From: Pedobacter sp014947265
Lineage (GTDB): Bacteria; Bacteroidota; Bacteroidia; Sphingobacteriales; Sphingobacteriaceae
DNA length: 64,000 nucleotides
NCBI RefSeq assembly: GCF_014947265.1
Contig: NZ_JADCNK010000002.1
Span: 310,001-374,000 of the forward strand
Direction of reading: 5' to 3'
Shown here: piece by piece, positions 53,499 through 60,778 of the stretch
How positions within the stretch are numbered: the first letter of the stretch is position 1
Layout of the letters: every line of letters starts with the position of its first letter
The notes under the pieces: model-generated
Database searches by the model: none
Told to the model about the DNA's origin: nothing
The model's input: only the letters and a program-made list of their open reading frames with translations
Made by a program: the position numbers and the translations under genes

Positions 53499-53819
53499 TG
53501 TAATGGGTAAAAATGTTTCTCAGTTGATCTCAATTATAACAGGTTAGCCGATCCGTGAGGGAAATATACATATGCTCGCATATTACTATGCACTTTTTAC
53601 CGGTTGATATGCAACATGAATCCGCGTATGCTAAAATACCGTATTTGTGAACGTTTAGATTGCACTTATAAGCCACTCTGTTAAGGGAATTTATTTGTTT
53701 GCGTTTAGGATACACGCTTCCTTAAAACCAAAACAGATTTAGCGAAGAATTTTTCGCTTTTTATTTCATTTAAATTCAAATCTTCATCAAATCTTAATCT
53801 TTCTGCCGTAATATTGTAG

Positions 53820-53907
53820 GCATAAGGGGTGAGAGCCTTATACCAACTTCATAAGTTGAGAGCGTTAATTTAGATAGGGGATGTAGCCAGTGGCTACATC
53901 CTTTTTT
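53820..53907 (+). ncRNA. Candidate structured RNA with strong terminator
   Basis: Three hairpins follow each other: ATAAGG/CCTTAT around 53823, CAACTTCATAAGTTG at about 53844-53858, and GGATGTAGCC-AGT-GGCTACATCC (53879-53901) followed by TTTTTT. The last is a textbook terminator with no ORF in front of it. An imperfect -7 box TAATATTG lies just upstream, but there is no clear -33, so the start is uncertain. The first 300 bases after the Crp-type gene show nothing else. Confidence 0.45.
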
Positions 53908-53942
53908 GCGTTATTAATTTTAGTAATCCAGATGGGAGGTAG

Positions 53943-54071
53943 CTTGGTGTTGACCCAACAAATGCTTCTGCTGAATCTTTCAATGCAAAGATTAAAGCTT
54001 TAAGATCCCAATTCCGAGGGGTGAAATGCGTAAAGTTTTTCCTCTATAGGCTAACTCAACTATATGCTTAA
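53943..54071 (+). pseudogene. Transposase C-terminal remnant (ISAon1/ISL3-like)
   Basis: The frame LGVDPTNASAESFNAKIKAL, then RSQFRGVKCVKFFLYRL, ending TQLYA and a stop, has the character of the end of a DDE transposase (AESFN-K-K-R---RGV---FFL-R pattern). Nothing upstream extends it. GGTGTTGACCC occurs at about 53946 and again at 54091, the second probably near the old element end. A dead insertion sequence. Confidence 0.55.
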
Positions 54072-54159
54072 AAATAATTAGTCCACAAGTTTTGGTGTTG
54101 ACCCTGTTTGATGAAATAAAAATTAAGGAATGGTTAAAAAAGAAATCTTAATTCAACTT

Positions 54160-54330
54160 CCTCTTAAATAAGAAAAGGGACAACTTATCCAAGCTTGTCC
54201 CTTTTTTCTAACCAAATATAAACCTGTTATGAGCCAGGCTTTGTCTTTAACTTTCTTTCTAAACCGGGGTTTATCCAGGAAGTGATTTATCTTTTTTTAT
54301 TGTTAACAAACATCGTTCCGTTTATTACTC
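54160..54330 (-). ncRNA. Candidate 150-170 nt RNA under the GTGTA/TACAC operator
   Basis: On the minus strand a -7 box TATATTTG (about 54341-54334) follows the operator at 54354-54372. About 150 nt downstream is a strong terminator (54173-54208) with a U-rich end in this direction. No ORF longer than eight codons lies between. The interior includes CCTGGATAAACCCCGGTTT and GCCTGGCTCATAACAGGTTT, which can form hairpins. It is separated from gapA by gapA's own terminator. It could be a 6S-like or trans-acting RNA; no family is assigned. Confidence 0.45.
54173..54208. terminator. Bidirectional terminator
   Basis: AAAAGGGACAA (54173-54183) pairs with TTGTCCCTTTT (54195-54205); T-rich tracts are present on both strands. 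It would end the candidate minus-strand RNA and any plus-strand read-through from the transposase remnant. Confidence 0.8.
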
Positions 54331-54353
54331 TACAAATATAGTAAAAAAAATGA

Positions 54354-54372
54354 TAGTGTAAAAAATACACTA
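54354..54372. promoter_or_regulatory. GTGTA-N5-TACAC operator, copy A
   Basis: TAGTGTA-AAAAA-TACACTA is a perfect 7-5-7 palindrome. It lies just upstream of the -7 box of the candidate minus-strand RNA. Copies B and C are at 57612-57626 and 59536-59550. Confidence 0.6.
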
Positions 54373-54686
54373 AGAAAATTTTAAGTATTTTTTTTGTCAT
54401 TTTTTATTTCCTGTTCTTTTTTCATGAGCTTTTGGGGTTTAAAATGATCGTATTGCAAATATAAGGTTAAAATATGTTAACGAATTGTTAAATATTATCA
54501 ATTTATGGTATTATTTAGTCAAATGTTACTTAATTGTTGGTGGAAAGTTGATTTGGCTTTATTTTTTTAAAATTATTTTAGTTTTTCTGCTTTATAAGTG
54601 AATTTTGCATGTTAAAATTTAACATAATTAATTTTTTGAGTGATTTTGAAATGTGATTTCACAGGTGAAAATCTGGTTTAAAACAA

Positions 54687-54722
54687 AAAAGGCAACATTA
54701 ATTGAATAATGTTGCCTTTTAT
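54687..54722 (-). terminator. Terminator of the pfkA-gapA operon
   Basis: AAGGCAACATTA pairs with TAATGTTGCCTT around the loop ATTGAA; on the minus strand the stem is followed by TTTTTTGTTTT. It lies 33 bp beyond the gapA stop. Confidence 0.88.
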
Positions 54723-54754
54723 ATGGTTTGAAAATCGCTTAAAGCGTTTTTTCG

Positions 54755-55753
54755 TTACAAACTTGCGTAGTATTCTACAAATTTAGCTAATGCAGAAGAA
54801 TATCCCCATTCGTTGTCGTACCATGATACCACTTTAACGAAATTATCATTTAATGAAATACCAGCTTTAGCATCAAAAATCGAGGCGTGGTCATCACCGA
54901 TGAAGTCAGAAGAAACAACTTCATCTTCAGTATAAGCCAACACACCTTTTAATTCGCCTTCAGAAGCTGCTTTCATAGCAGCTTTAATTTGCTCGTAAGT
55001 AGCTGGTTTCTCTAAACGTACAGTTAAATCTACTACCGAAACGTCAGCAACAGGAACACGGAAAGACATACCGGTTAATTTACCTTTTAATTCAGGTAAA
55101 ACCATACCTACAGCTTTAGCAGCGCCGGTAGAAGAAGGAATGATATTAGAAAAACCACCACGGCCACCTCTCCAGTCTTTAGCAGAAGGACCATCAACTG
55201 TTTTTTGGGTTGCTGTTACGGCGTGGATTGTACTCATTAAACCTTCAACGATACCGAAGTTGTCGTTTAAAACTTTAGCAATTGGTGCTAAACAGTTCGT
55301 AGTACAAGATGCATTCGAAACAATAGTTTGGTCTGCAGTTAATTTATGGTGGTTAACACCCATTACATAAGTAGGGATATCGCCATCTTTAGCAGGGGCA
55401 GAGAAAACTACTTTTTTAGCACCTGCAGCGATGTGTTTTTCTGCATCGGCACGGGTTAAGAATAAACCTGTTGATTCGATTACCACTTCTACACCTACAG
55501 CATCCCATTTCAAATCAGCTGGGTTTCTTTCTGCAGTTACGCGGATGGTTTTGCCATTAACAACTAAATTACCATCAACAACTTCAATAGTGCCATCAAA
55601 TTTGCCATGTGTAGTATCATATTTTAACATGTATGCCATATAATCTGGCTCGATCAAATCGTTAATCGCTACAATATCCAATCCTCTTTTTAATGCGGCT
55701 CTGAAAACCAGTCTGCCGATACGGCCAAAGCCGTTTATTCCAATTTTGCTCAT
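54755..55753 (-). CDS. gapA: Type I glyceraldehyde-3-phosphate dehydrogenase
   Basis: A 332-residue enzyme of glycolysis. The Rossmann start is SKIGINGFGRIGRLVFRAAL, with Asp32 (AINDLIEP), which indicates NAD preference. The catalytic Cys150 is in SNASCTTNCLAP and His177 is in STIHAVTATQ. The C-terminal WYDNEWGYSSALAKFVEY is canonical. It is the last gene of the pfkA-kinase-gapA run, 7 bp after the kinase. The CDS looks highly expressed, with strong codon bias by eye compared with its neighbours. Confidence 0.96.
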   Translation of the reverse strand: MSKIGINGFGRIGRLVFRAALKRGLDIVAINDLIEPDYMAYMLKYDTTHGKFDGTIEVVDGNLVVNGKTIRVTAERNPADLKWDAVGVEVVIESTGLFLTRADAEKHIAAGAKKVVFSAPAKDGDIPTYVMGVNHHKLTADQTIVSNASCTTNCLAPIAKVLNDNFGIVEGLMSTIHAVTATQKTVDGPSAKDWRGGRGGFSNIIPSSTGAAKAVGMVLPELKGKLTGMSFRVPVADVSVVDLTVRLEKPATYEQIKAAMKAASEGELKGVLAYTEDEVVSSDFIGDDHASIFDAKAGISLNDNFVKVVSWYDNEWGYSSALAKFVEYYASL

Positions 55754-55760
55754 TGTTTTG

Positions 55761-56603
55761 TTAATTAGTGTAATGTTTTAATAAATTTTGTATTGGTTCT
55801 TTAATGATGCTTTTAATCTTTAAATCATATTTGCCGGCCACAAACCTTAAACGGTCTTCGAGTTCGGCAGCCACTTTGCCTACAATATGTAGTTCACTAT
55901 CTTTATGTTTCTGCGATGTAGGCAGAACATAGGTTTCGAAATATTTTTCGAAACCCTCATCAATCAGTTTACTGATATATTCGTGTTTGCTGTTATGGGT
56001 AATGAAATCGAAAAATGAGGTTAGAAATATATTTGCCTGTGGCTTATTATAAATACGTTCTAATATTTGAGGGCGGTCCAGATTGTGTGTTAATATAAAT
56101 TTGGCCTCAATATCCTGAGGCATTTTTTTGCTTAAAAATTCTTTTAGGAGTATTTTTCCAAAATAATTCGAAGAACCTTCATCGCCCAATATATAACCTA
56201 ACCCAAAGTTGTTATTTATTGGCTTTTTCCCGTCGAAGTAAGCACAGTGTGCACCACTTCCCAGCATACCAACAATACCAGGCTGATCATAACAAGCTGC
56301 TTTAGCGGCGCCAAACAAGTCATTTTCTACTACAATTTTACTGTATTTAAAAAATGATGCCAGGGTTTTGGCCAATTCCTCTTTTCTGTCTGCTGATGAT
56401 GCCCCGGCTGCAAAAAAATAAATTTTCTTTATATTTTCTGCATTGTTAACTAAGGTTACTTTTTTGTTTAAAATCTGTAAAATCGTTTTTGGATCAACAA
56501 AGCAAGGGTTCAGGCCTGTAGTATTACAATGTGCTACTACCTGTCCATTTTGTGTTATTTTCCAAAATGCTGTTTTCGATCCGCTATAAACAACTGCTAC
56601 CAT
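55761..56603 (-). CDS. BadF/BadG-type ATPase, probable amino-sugar or glucose kinase
   Basis: A 280-residue actin-fold kinase of the BadF/BadG/BcrA group, which includes N-acetylglucosamine and glucosamine kinases. The phosphate-1 loop is VVYSGSKTAFWKI, degenerate against the usual DGGSTKT of its paralogue at 58570. GMLGSGAHCAYFDGKK (adenosine or phosphate loop) and GYILGDEGSSNYFGKI follow. It sits between pfkA (1 bp gap) and gapA (7 bp gap), so it works in the same flux. The loss of the first Asp-Gly-Gly raises doubt about catalysis; it may be regulatory. Confidence 0.75.
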   Translation of the reverse strand: MVAVVYSGSKTAFWKITQNGQVVAHCNTTGLNPCFVDPKTILQILNKKVTLVNNAENIKKIYFFAAGASSADRKEELAKTLASFFKYSKIVVENDLFGAAKAACYDQPGIVGMLGSGAHCAYFDGKKPINNNFGLGYILGDEGSSNYFGKILLKEFLSKKMPQDIEAKFILTHNLDRPQILERIYNKPQANIFLTSFFDFITHNSKHEYISKLIDEGFEKYFETYVLPTSQKHKDSELHIVGKVAAELEDRLRFVAGKYDLKIKSIIKEPIQNLLKHYTN

Positions 56604-56604
56604 A

Positions 56605-57591
56605 TTATATTGAAAGTACCTCTGTCATTTCCATTAAATCGGGCTCGAGTTTAAAAGAATGAGCAGTTAACGCCTCTCTTATGCTGGTTAATTTTATTTC
56701 ATTTCCTTTTAAACCGACCATTTGCTCCGTTTCGCCTGCAATTAACGCATTTACAGCGGCAAAACCTAAACGACTGCCCAAAATTCTGTCGAAACTGCTT
56801 GGGCTACCGCCACGTTGAAGGTGGCCAAGTATGGTTACTTTGGTGTCGTAGTGATCAAAAGTTTCTTTTACCTTTTTAGCAATATCGTAAGCACCGCCTT
56901 GTTTATGGCCTTCTGCCACAATAACGATACTTGATGATTTTTTTGTTGCTGCACCTAAGGCCAGTTTATTAATCAATTCATTAACGCTGGTTTCCCTTTC
57001 AGGCAACAAAACAGCTTCGGCACCACTTGCAATTGAGCTCCTGAGTGCAATACAGCCGGAATCGCGTCCCATTACCTCTATAAAGAATAAACGGTCGTGC
57101 GCATCTGCTGTATCCCTGATTTTATCAATTGCTTCGATTACGGTGTTAATAGCTGTATCGTAACCTAAAGTAAAGTCAGATCCTACTAAATCGTTATCAA
57201 TAGTTCCTGGTATACCGATCACTTTAACCCCAAAAGTTTCCGAAAAACGTTTAGCTCCGGTAAATGTTCCATCGCCACCGATGACCACTAATCCATCGAT
57301 ATCGTTTTTCTTTAAGTTATTGTAGGCAATCTGCTGACCTTCGTCTGTTTTAAATTCTAAACAGCGTGCAGTTTTTAATATGGTGCCGCCCAGGTGTAAA
57401 ATATTACTTACAGAACGGGCGTCCATTGGTTTTATGTTGTCGGTTATTAAACCCTGGTAACCTTGCATTACACCAAACATATTAATGCCATGGTAAATTC
57501 CGGTACGAACAACAGCTCTGATTGCTGCATTCATTCCAGGGGCATCGCCTCCAGAAGTTAATACAGCTATATTTTTTATATTTGGCTCCAT
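56605..57591 (-). CDS. pfkA: ATP-dependent 6-phosphofructokinase
   Basis: A 328-residue PFK-A enzyme. TSGGDAPGMNAAIRAVVR lies at the N-terminus. GGDGT at 105-109, with Gly at the discriminating position, indicates ATP rather than pyrophosphate as donor. The catalytic Asp132 is in PGTIDND, MGRDSGCIALRS follows, and GHLQRGGSPSSFDR binds fructose 6-phosphate. It is first in the operon with the BadF-like kinase and gapA. A GTGTA-N5-TACAC palindrome lies 21 bp upstream of the start codon, next to a -7-like TATATTCG, so repression by the divergent Nudix regulator is inferred. Confidence 0.95.
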   Translation of the reverse strand: MEPNIKNIAVLTSGGDAPGMNAAIRAVVRTGIYHGINMFGVMQGYQGLITDNIKPMDARSVSNILHLGGTILKTARCLEFKTDEGQQIAYNNLKKNDIDGLVVIGGDGTFTGAKRFSETFGVKVIGIPGTIDNDLVGSDFTLGYDTAINTVIEAIDKIRDTADAHDRLFFIEVMGRDSGCIALRSSIASGAEAVLLPERETSVNELINKLALGAATKKSSSIVIVAEGHKQGGAYDIAKKVKETFDHYDTKVTILGHLQRGGSPSSFDRILGSRLGFAAVNALIAGETEQMVGLKGNEIKLTSIREALTAHSFKLEPDLMEMTEVLSI

Positions 57592-57611
57592 CTTTATAAT
57601 ACGAATATAGT

Positions 57612-57626
57612 GTGTATTTTTTACAC
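57612..57626. promoter_or_regulatory. GTGTA-N5-TACAC operator, copy B
   Basis: GTGTATTTTTTACAC between divergent pfkA and the Nudix-type regulator gene (about 77 bp from the regulator start). Inner arms match copies A and C exactly; the outer bases differ. Confidence 0.6.
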
Positions 57627-57702
57627 TAAGTAATTTATTTTATTTTTTTTACTTAATATTGAAAGTCATACCTTTATCTGCTTAAAATAACTAAATTTTA
57701 CT

Positions 57703-58392
57703 TTGGAACAAATTTTACCTCACTTAGATTCTGTATTCTCGATAGATTGCGTTTTGTTTGGATTTGATGGTAAGGAATTAAAAATCCTGCTAATCGAAAG
57801 GAATGAAGAGCCATTTAAAGATTGGTGGGCACTGCCCGGTAATATTGTTGGCCCAGATGAAAGTTTAGATCAATCAGCCTCCCGGATTTTGTACGAACTT
57901 ACCGGTTTGCGCGGTATTTACATGGAGCAGTATTATGCTTTTGGCGATCCACATAGGCACCCACAAGGTAGGGTAATTACATTGGCGTACTATGCTTTGA
58001 TTCGTTTGGGTGGAGATAAAGAATTACGCCCGATCAGTACTTATGCCAAACGGGCAAATTGGCTGCCAATTACCGATCTGCCTAAACTGGCTTTCGATCA
58101 CCAGAAAATTTACGATAAAGGATTAGAAAAAATAAAACGACGGATTAAACACCAGCCTATTGCTTTCGAACTCCTGCCTGAGAAATTTACCTTAACACAA
58201 TTGCAGCATGTGTATGAACTGGTTCTGGGTAAAAAACTCGATAAAAGGAACTTTAGAAAGAAGATTGTAAGTTTCGGGGTATTAAAAGAACTCGACGAAA
58301 AACAAAAAGGTGTGTCGTACCGTGCAGCTACTTTGTACCGCTTTGATAAGCGTAAATACGCGAAACTTTTTGGTAAGGAGATTTCTTTCTAG
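57703..58392 (+). CDS. Nudix-fold transcriptional regulator (NrtR-like)
   Basis: A 229-residue protein starting at TTG 57703 (MEQILPHLDSVFSIDCVLFG); no ATG is available before the conserved fold. The Nudix domain (about 10-140) contains WWALPGNIVGPDESLDQSAS, but the catalytic REXXEE of the Nudix box is RILYEL, so hydrolase activity is unlikely. The C-terminal 80 residues (PEKFTLTQLQHVYELVLGKK, then LDKRNFRKKI and RAATLYRFDKRKYAKL) form the NrtR-type winged helix. Such proteins are repressors released by a nucleotide or sugar ligand; the L-arabinose regulator AraR of Bacteroides is of this class. It is divergent from pfkA with a shared palindromic site, so glycolytic control is proposed. Confidence 0.85.
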   Translation: MEQILPHLDSVFSIDCVLFGFDGKELKILLIERNEEPFKDWWALPGNIVGPDESLDQSASRILYELTGLRGIYMEQYYAFGDPHRHPQGRVITLAYYALIRLGGDKELRPISTYAKRANWLPITDLPKLAFDHQKIYDKGLEKIKRRIKHQPIAFELLPEKFTLTQLQHVYELVLGKKLDKRNFRKKIVSFGVLKELDEKQKGVSYRAATLYRFDKRKYAKLFGKEISF

Positions 58393-58471
58393 CGGAGAGT
58401 GTTGAGCCGAGGGCGTTAAGCGTGGAGCGGAGAGTTGAAAGAAAGAAAAAATAATTAAACCTGTTATATAA

Positions 58472-58510
58472 AAAAATCCCGGTTTGAAATTTCAAACCGG
58501 GGATTTTTTT
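58472..58510. terminator. Bidirectional terminator between regulator and sugar kinase
   Basis: The arms TCCCGGTTTGAA and TTCAAACCGGGGA (one bulge) are flanked by AAAAAA on the left and TTTTTTT on the right, which serves both convergent genes. Both sides carry low-complexity sequence built from CGGAGAG- and GACTCCAGAC-like words. Confidence 0.85.
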
Positions 58511-58569
58511 GCTAGTATATTATACTTTATACGACTCTGGACTAAAGACTCCAGACTTAGGACTGAAGC

Positions 58570-59430
58570 CTAAGCCTTAGGCGCTAACTCCAGGTGGTAA
58601 TGAACCAGGTCATCTATAGGAGAGCGGATAATTTTACCTACCCCCATTTCGTAACGGTCGGCTACAATACTTAAAATATCACGGAAGCTATAGCCAACAG
58701 AACCCACACAGTTTAATTTGTGGTCTTTGTAGTTAGGGTAATGGATGACCAAAGCTTCGAAAAATGCAGTAAAAGCATAATCAATGGTAGCAAAGGCATA
58801 ATCCTCATAGTTATCTTTAAAATCGTATAAGAATTTACTAAAGCTTGCGCAGAAACGGTTTGGCAATGGCTTGTTGTAAATGTTGTCGAAAATATCTTCG
58901 TTGGTTAAGGCATAGTTATCGTAAAAAGCTTCACGTAAGCCTTTCGGCATGTAGCCTTTCATGTAATCGCTCAAAATGCGTTTACCGATGTACGAACCAC
59001 TACCTTCATCACCCAGGAAATAACCTAATGAATCAATGTTCATGGTAATTTCAGATCCATCGTAAAGACATGAGTTGGTACCTGTACCTAAGATAGCGGC
59101 AAATCCTGGCTCGTTTCCAAGAAGTGCCCTGGAAGAGGCAAGTAAATCATGACCTACAAAAATTGTTGCGTTGATAAAGATTTGTTGCATGGCATCGGCC
59201 ACAATCTTAACATTTGCAGGTGTAGAACAGCCGGCACCGTAGTAATAAACTGCTGTTAATTTCTCTCTTTCCAAGTGGTCTGGAAGAGTCTCATTCAAAG
59301 ACTTTACAATATACTCTCCTTTGGAAAAATATGGATTGTAACCTTCGGTGTTAAAGTAAATTTTTCTGCCGGCCTCGTTAATCAAACACCAATTTGTTTT
59401 GGTAGATCCGCCGTCTGCAATTACTATCAT
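58570..59430 (-). CDS. BadF/BadG-type N-acetylglucosamine kinase-like protein
   Basis: A 286-residue actin-fold kinase from ATG 59430 (MIVIADGGSTKTNWCLINEA); ATG 59454 would add eight residues ahead of the fold. DGGSTKT is an intact phosphate-1 loop. AILGTGTNSCLYDGSE and GYFLGDEGSGSYIGKRIL follow, then CVGSVGYSF. It is a paralogue of the kinase at 55761 but with complete nucleotide-binding motifs. The substrate could be glucosamine, N-acetylglucosamine or glucose. Operator copy C lies about 105 bp upstream. Confidence 0.82.
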   Translation of the reverse strand: MIVIADGGSTKTNWCLINEAGRKIYFNTEGYNPYFSKGEYIVKSLNETLPDHLEREKLTAVYYYGAGCSTPANVKIVADAMQQIFINATIFVGHDLLASSRALLGNEPGFAAILGTGTNSCLYDGSEITMNIDSLGYFLGDEGSGSYIGKRILSDYMKGYMPKGLREAFYDNYALTNEDIFDNIYNKPLPNRFCASFSKFLYDFKDNYEDYAFATIDYAFTAFFEALVIHYPNYKDHKLNCVGSVGYSFRDILSIVADRYEMGVGKIIRSPIDDLVHYHLELAPKA

Positions 59431-59535
59431 TTTATTTATTTTTGGTTTTAGCACGATAAAAGTATAAAAAGTCTTATATTTTGTATCCTTTTTTTTAATA
59501 ATTTTTTAACAATTTGTTATTGTCGGAAATTAAGT

Positions 59536-59550
59536 GTGTAAAAAATACAC
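59536..59550. promoter_or_regulatory. GTGTA-N5-TACAC operator, copy C
   Basis: GTGTAAAAAATACAC in the space between the divergent BadF-like kinase and threonine aldolase genes, about 100 bp from each start. It probably serves the kinase, by functional link, but direction is undecided. Confidence 0.55.
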
Positions 59551-59649
59551 TATATAGGTTCTTTAATCGCCGAAAAACCTTAAAATTATACCAGAAAAGG
59601 CATTGGTCTTTTTTTTAACGTCAAAAATATTTTACAATAAAATAGCGAA

Positions 59650-60675
59650 ATGAACAATAGATTTTTAGATTTCAGGAGCGATACGGTAACCAGGCCAACG
59701 GCAGGAATGTTGGATGCGATGATGAATGCAAAAGTGGGCGATGACGTTTTTGGCGAAGATGAAACGGTGCATACATTGGAGACAAAACTGGCCTCGACCT
59801 TTAATATGGAAGCCGGATTATTTTGCCCATCCGGAACGATGACTAACCAGATTGCAATCAAATGTTTTACCCAGCCAATGGACGAGGTGATCTGCGATCA
59901 GACTGCACATGTTTACCGTTACGAAATTGGGGGCATTGCCTTCCATTCCAGCGCGTCAGTAAGGCTGTTGCATGGCGAACGCGGAATTTTGACGCCAGAG
60001 CTGATAGAACCTGAAATCAACGAAGATAATATCCACTATCCCAACTCCAGTTTGGTTGTTTTGGAAAATACAGTGAATAAAGGTGGCGGAAGCTGTTATA
60101 CCTTACCACAGATTGCGCCTATTCATCACCTTTGTAACATAAAAGGACTAAAGCTGCATTTAGATGGTGCGCGTATTTTTAATGCACTAACAGCCACAGG
60201 CGATAATGCAGGCGAATATGGTAAATATTTTGATGGCATTTCGGTTTGTTTATCTAAAGGACTCGGTGCACCAGTGGGCTCGGTATTATTAGGGAGCAAA
60301 CAAATGATCCATAAAGCGCGTAAAATCAGGAAAGCTTTTGGTGGAGGCATGCGCCAGGCCGGGTTTTTAGCCGCAGCCGGTATTTATGCGCTTGATAACC
60401 ATGTAACACGTTTAAAGGAAGATCATGCCCATGCACAGGCTTTGGCCAATGCGCTGGCTACCGCGAAATATGTAAAATCGGTTATGCCGGTAGAGACAAA
60501 CATTGTAATCTTCGAAGTAGAAAAAGGATCAGCAGAGAAAATTGTAAGCCAGTTAAAGGAAAAAGGGTTGCACTGTAATACAACCAGTGCCAGTACCATT
60601 CGTTTGGTAACACACCTGGATCTAAGTGCTGAAATGATCGATCAGGCTATTGAAATAATATTACATTTGTATTAG
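59650..60675 (+). CDS. Low-specificity L-threonine aldolase
   Basis: A 341-residue PLP enzyme of fold type I that cleaves threonine or allo-threonine into glycine and acetaldehyde. FRSDTVTRPTAGMLDAMMNA and VGDDVFGEDETVHTLE are the family's start. FCPSGTMTNQIAIK is the PLP phosphate loop, HLDGARIFNA gives the Asp and Arg that bind the cofactor, and CLSKGLGAPVGS holds the Schiff-base Lys. The length is standard. It stands alone; the following 103 bp contain repeated CGGAGGTCCGAAGTCGGGAG-like words. Confidence 0.92.
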   Translation: MNNRFLDFRSDTVTRPTAGMLDAMMNAKVGDDVFGEDETVHTLETKLASTFNMEAGLFCPSGTMTNQIAIKCFTQPMDEVICDQTAHVYRYEIGGIAFHSSASVRLLHGERGILTPELIEPEINEDNIHYPNSSLVVLENTVNKGGGSCYTLPQIAPIHHLCNIKGLKLHLDGARIFNALTATGDNAGEYGKYFDGISVCLSKGLGAPVGSVLLGSKQMIHKARKIRKAFGGGMRQAGFLAAAGIYALDNHVTRLKEDHAHAQALANALATAKYVKSVMPVETNIVIFEVEKGSAEKIVSQLKEKGLHCNTTSASTIRLVTHLDLSAEMIDQAIEIILHLY

Positions 60676-60778
60676 TCGGAGGTCCGAAGTCGGGAGCCCG
60701 AAGTCAATAGTTTTATAGTTCATGGTCAATAGTCAGGTAGTTCATTTACAATCTGCATATACATAAAGTCTAACCAAA

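Noticed and set aside
53820..53860. Possible TPP riboswitch because of GGGGTGAGAGCC
   Set aside because: The conserved CTGAGA and ACC-GATCTG-TAATGC parts of a THI box are missing and no thiamine gene follows.
60676..60778. Repeated CCGAAGT/CGGGAG words as a possible CRISPR-like array
   Set aside because: Units are short, irregular and without spacers; this is low-complexity intergenic sequence also seen around 58393-58569.
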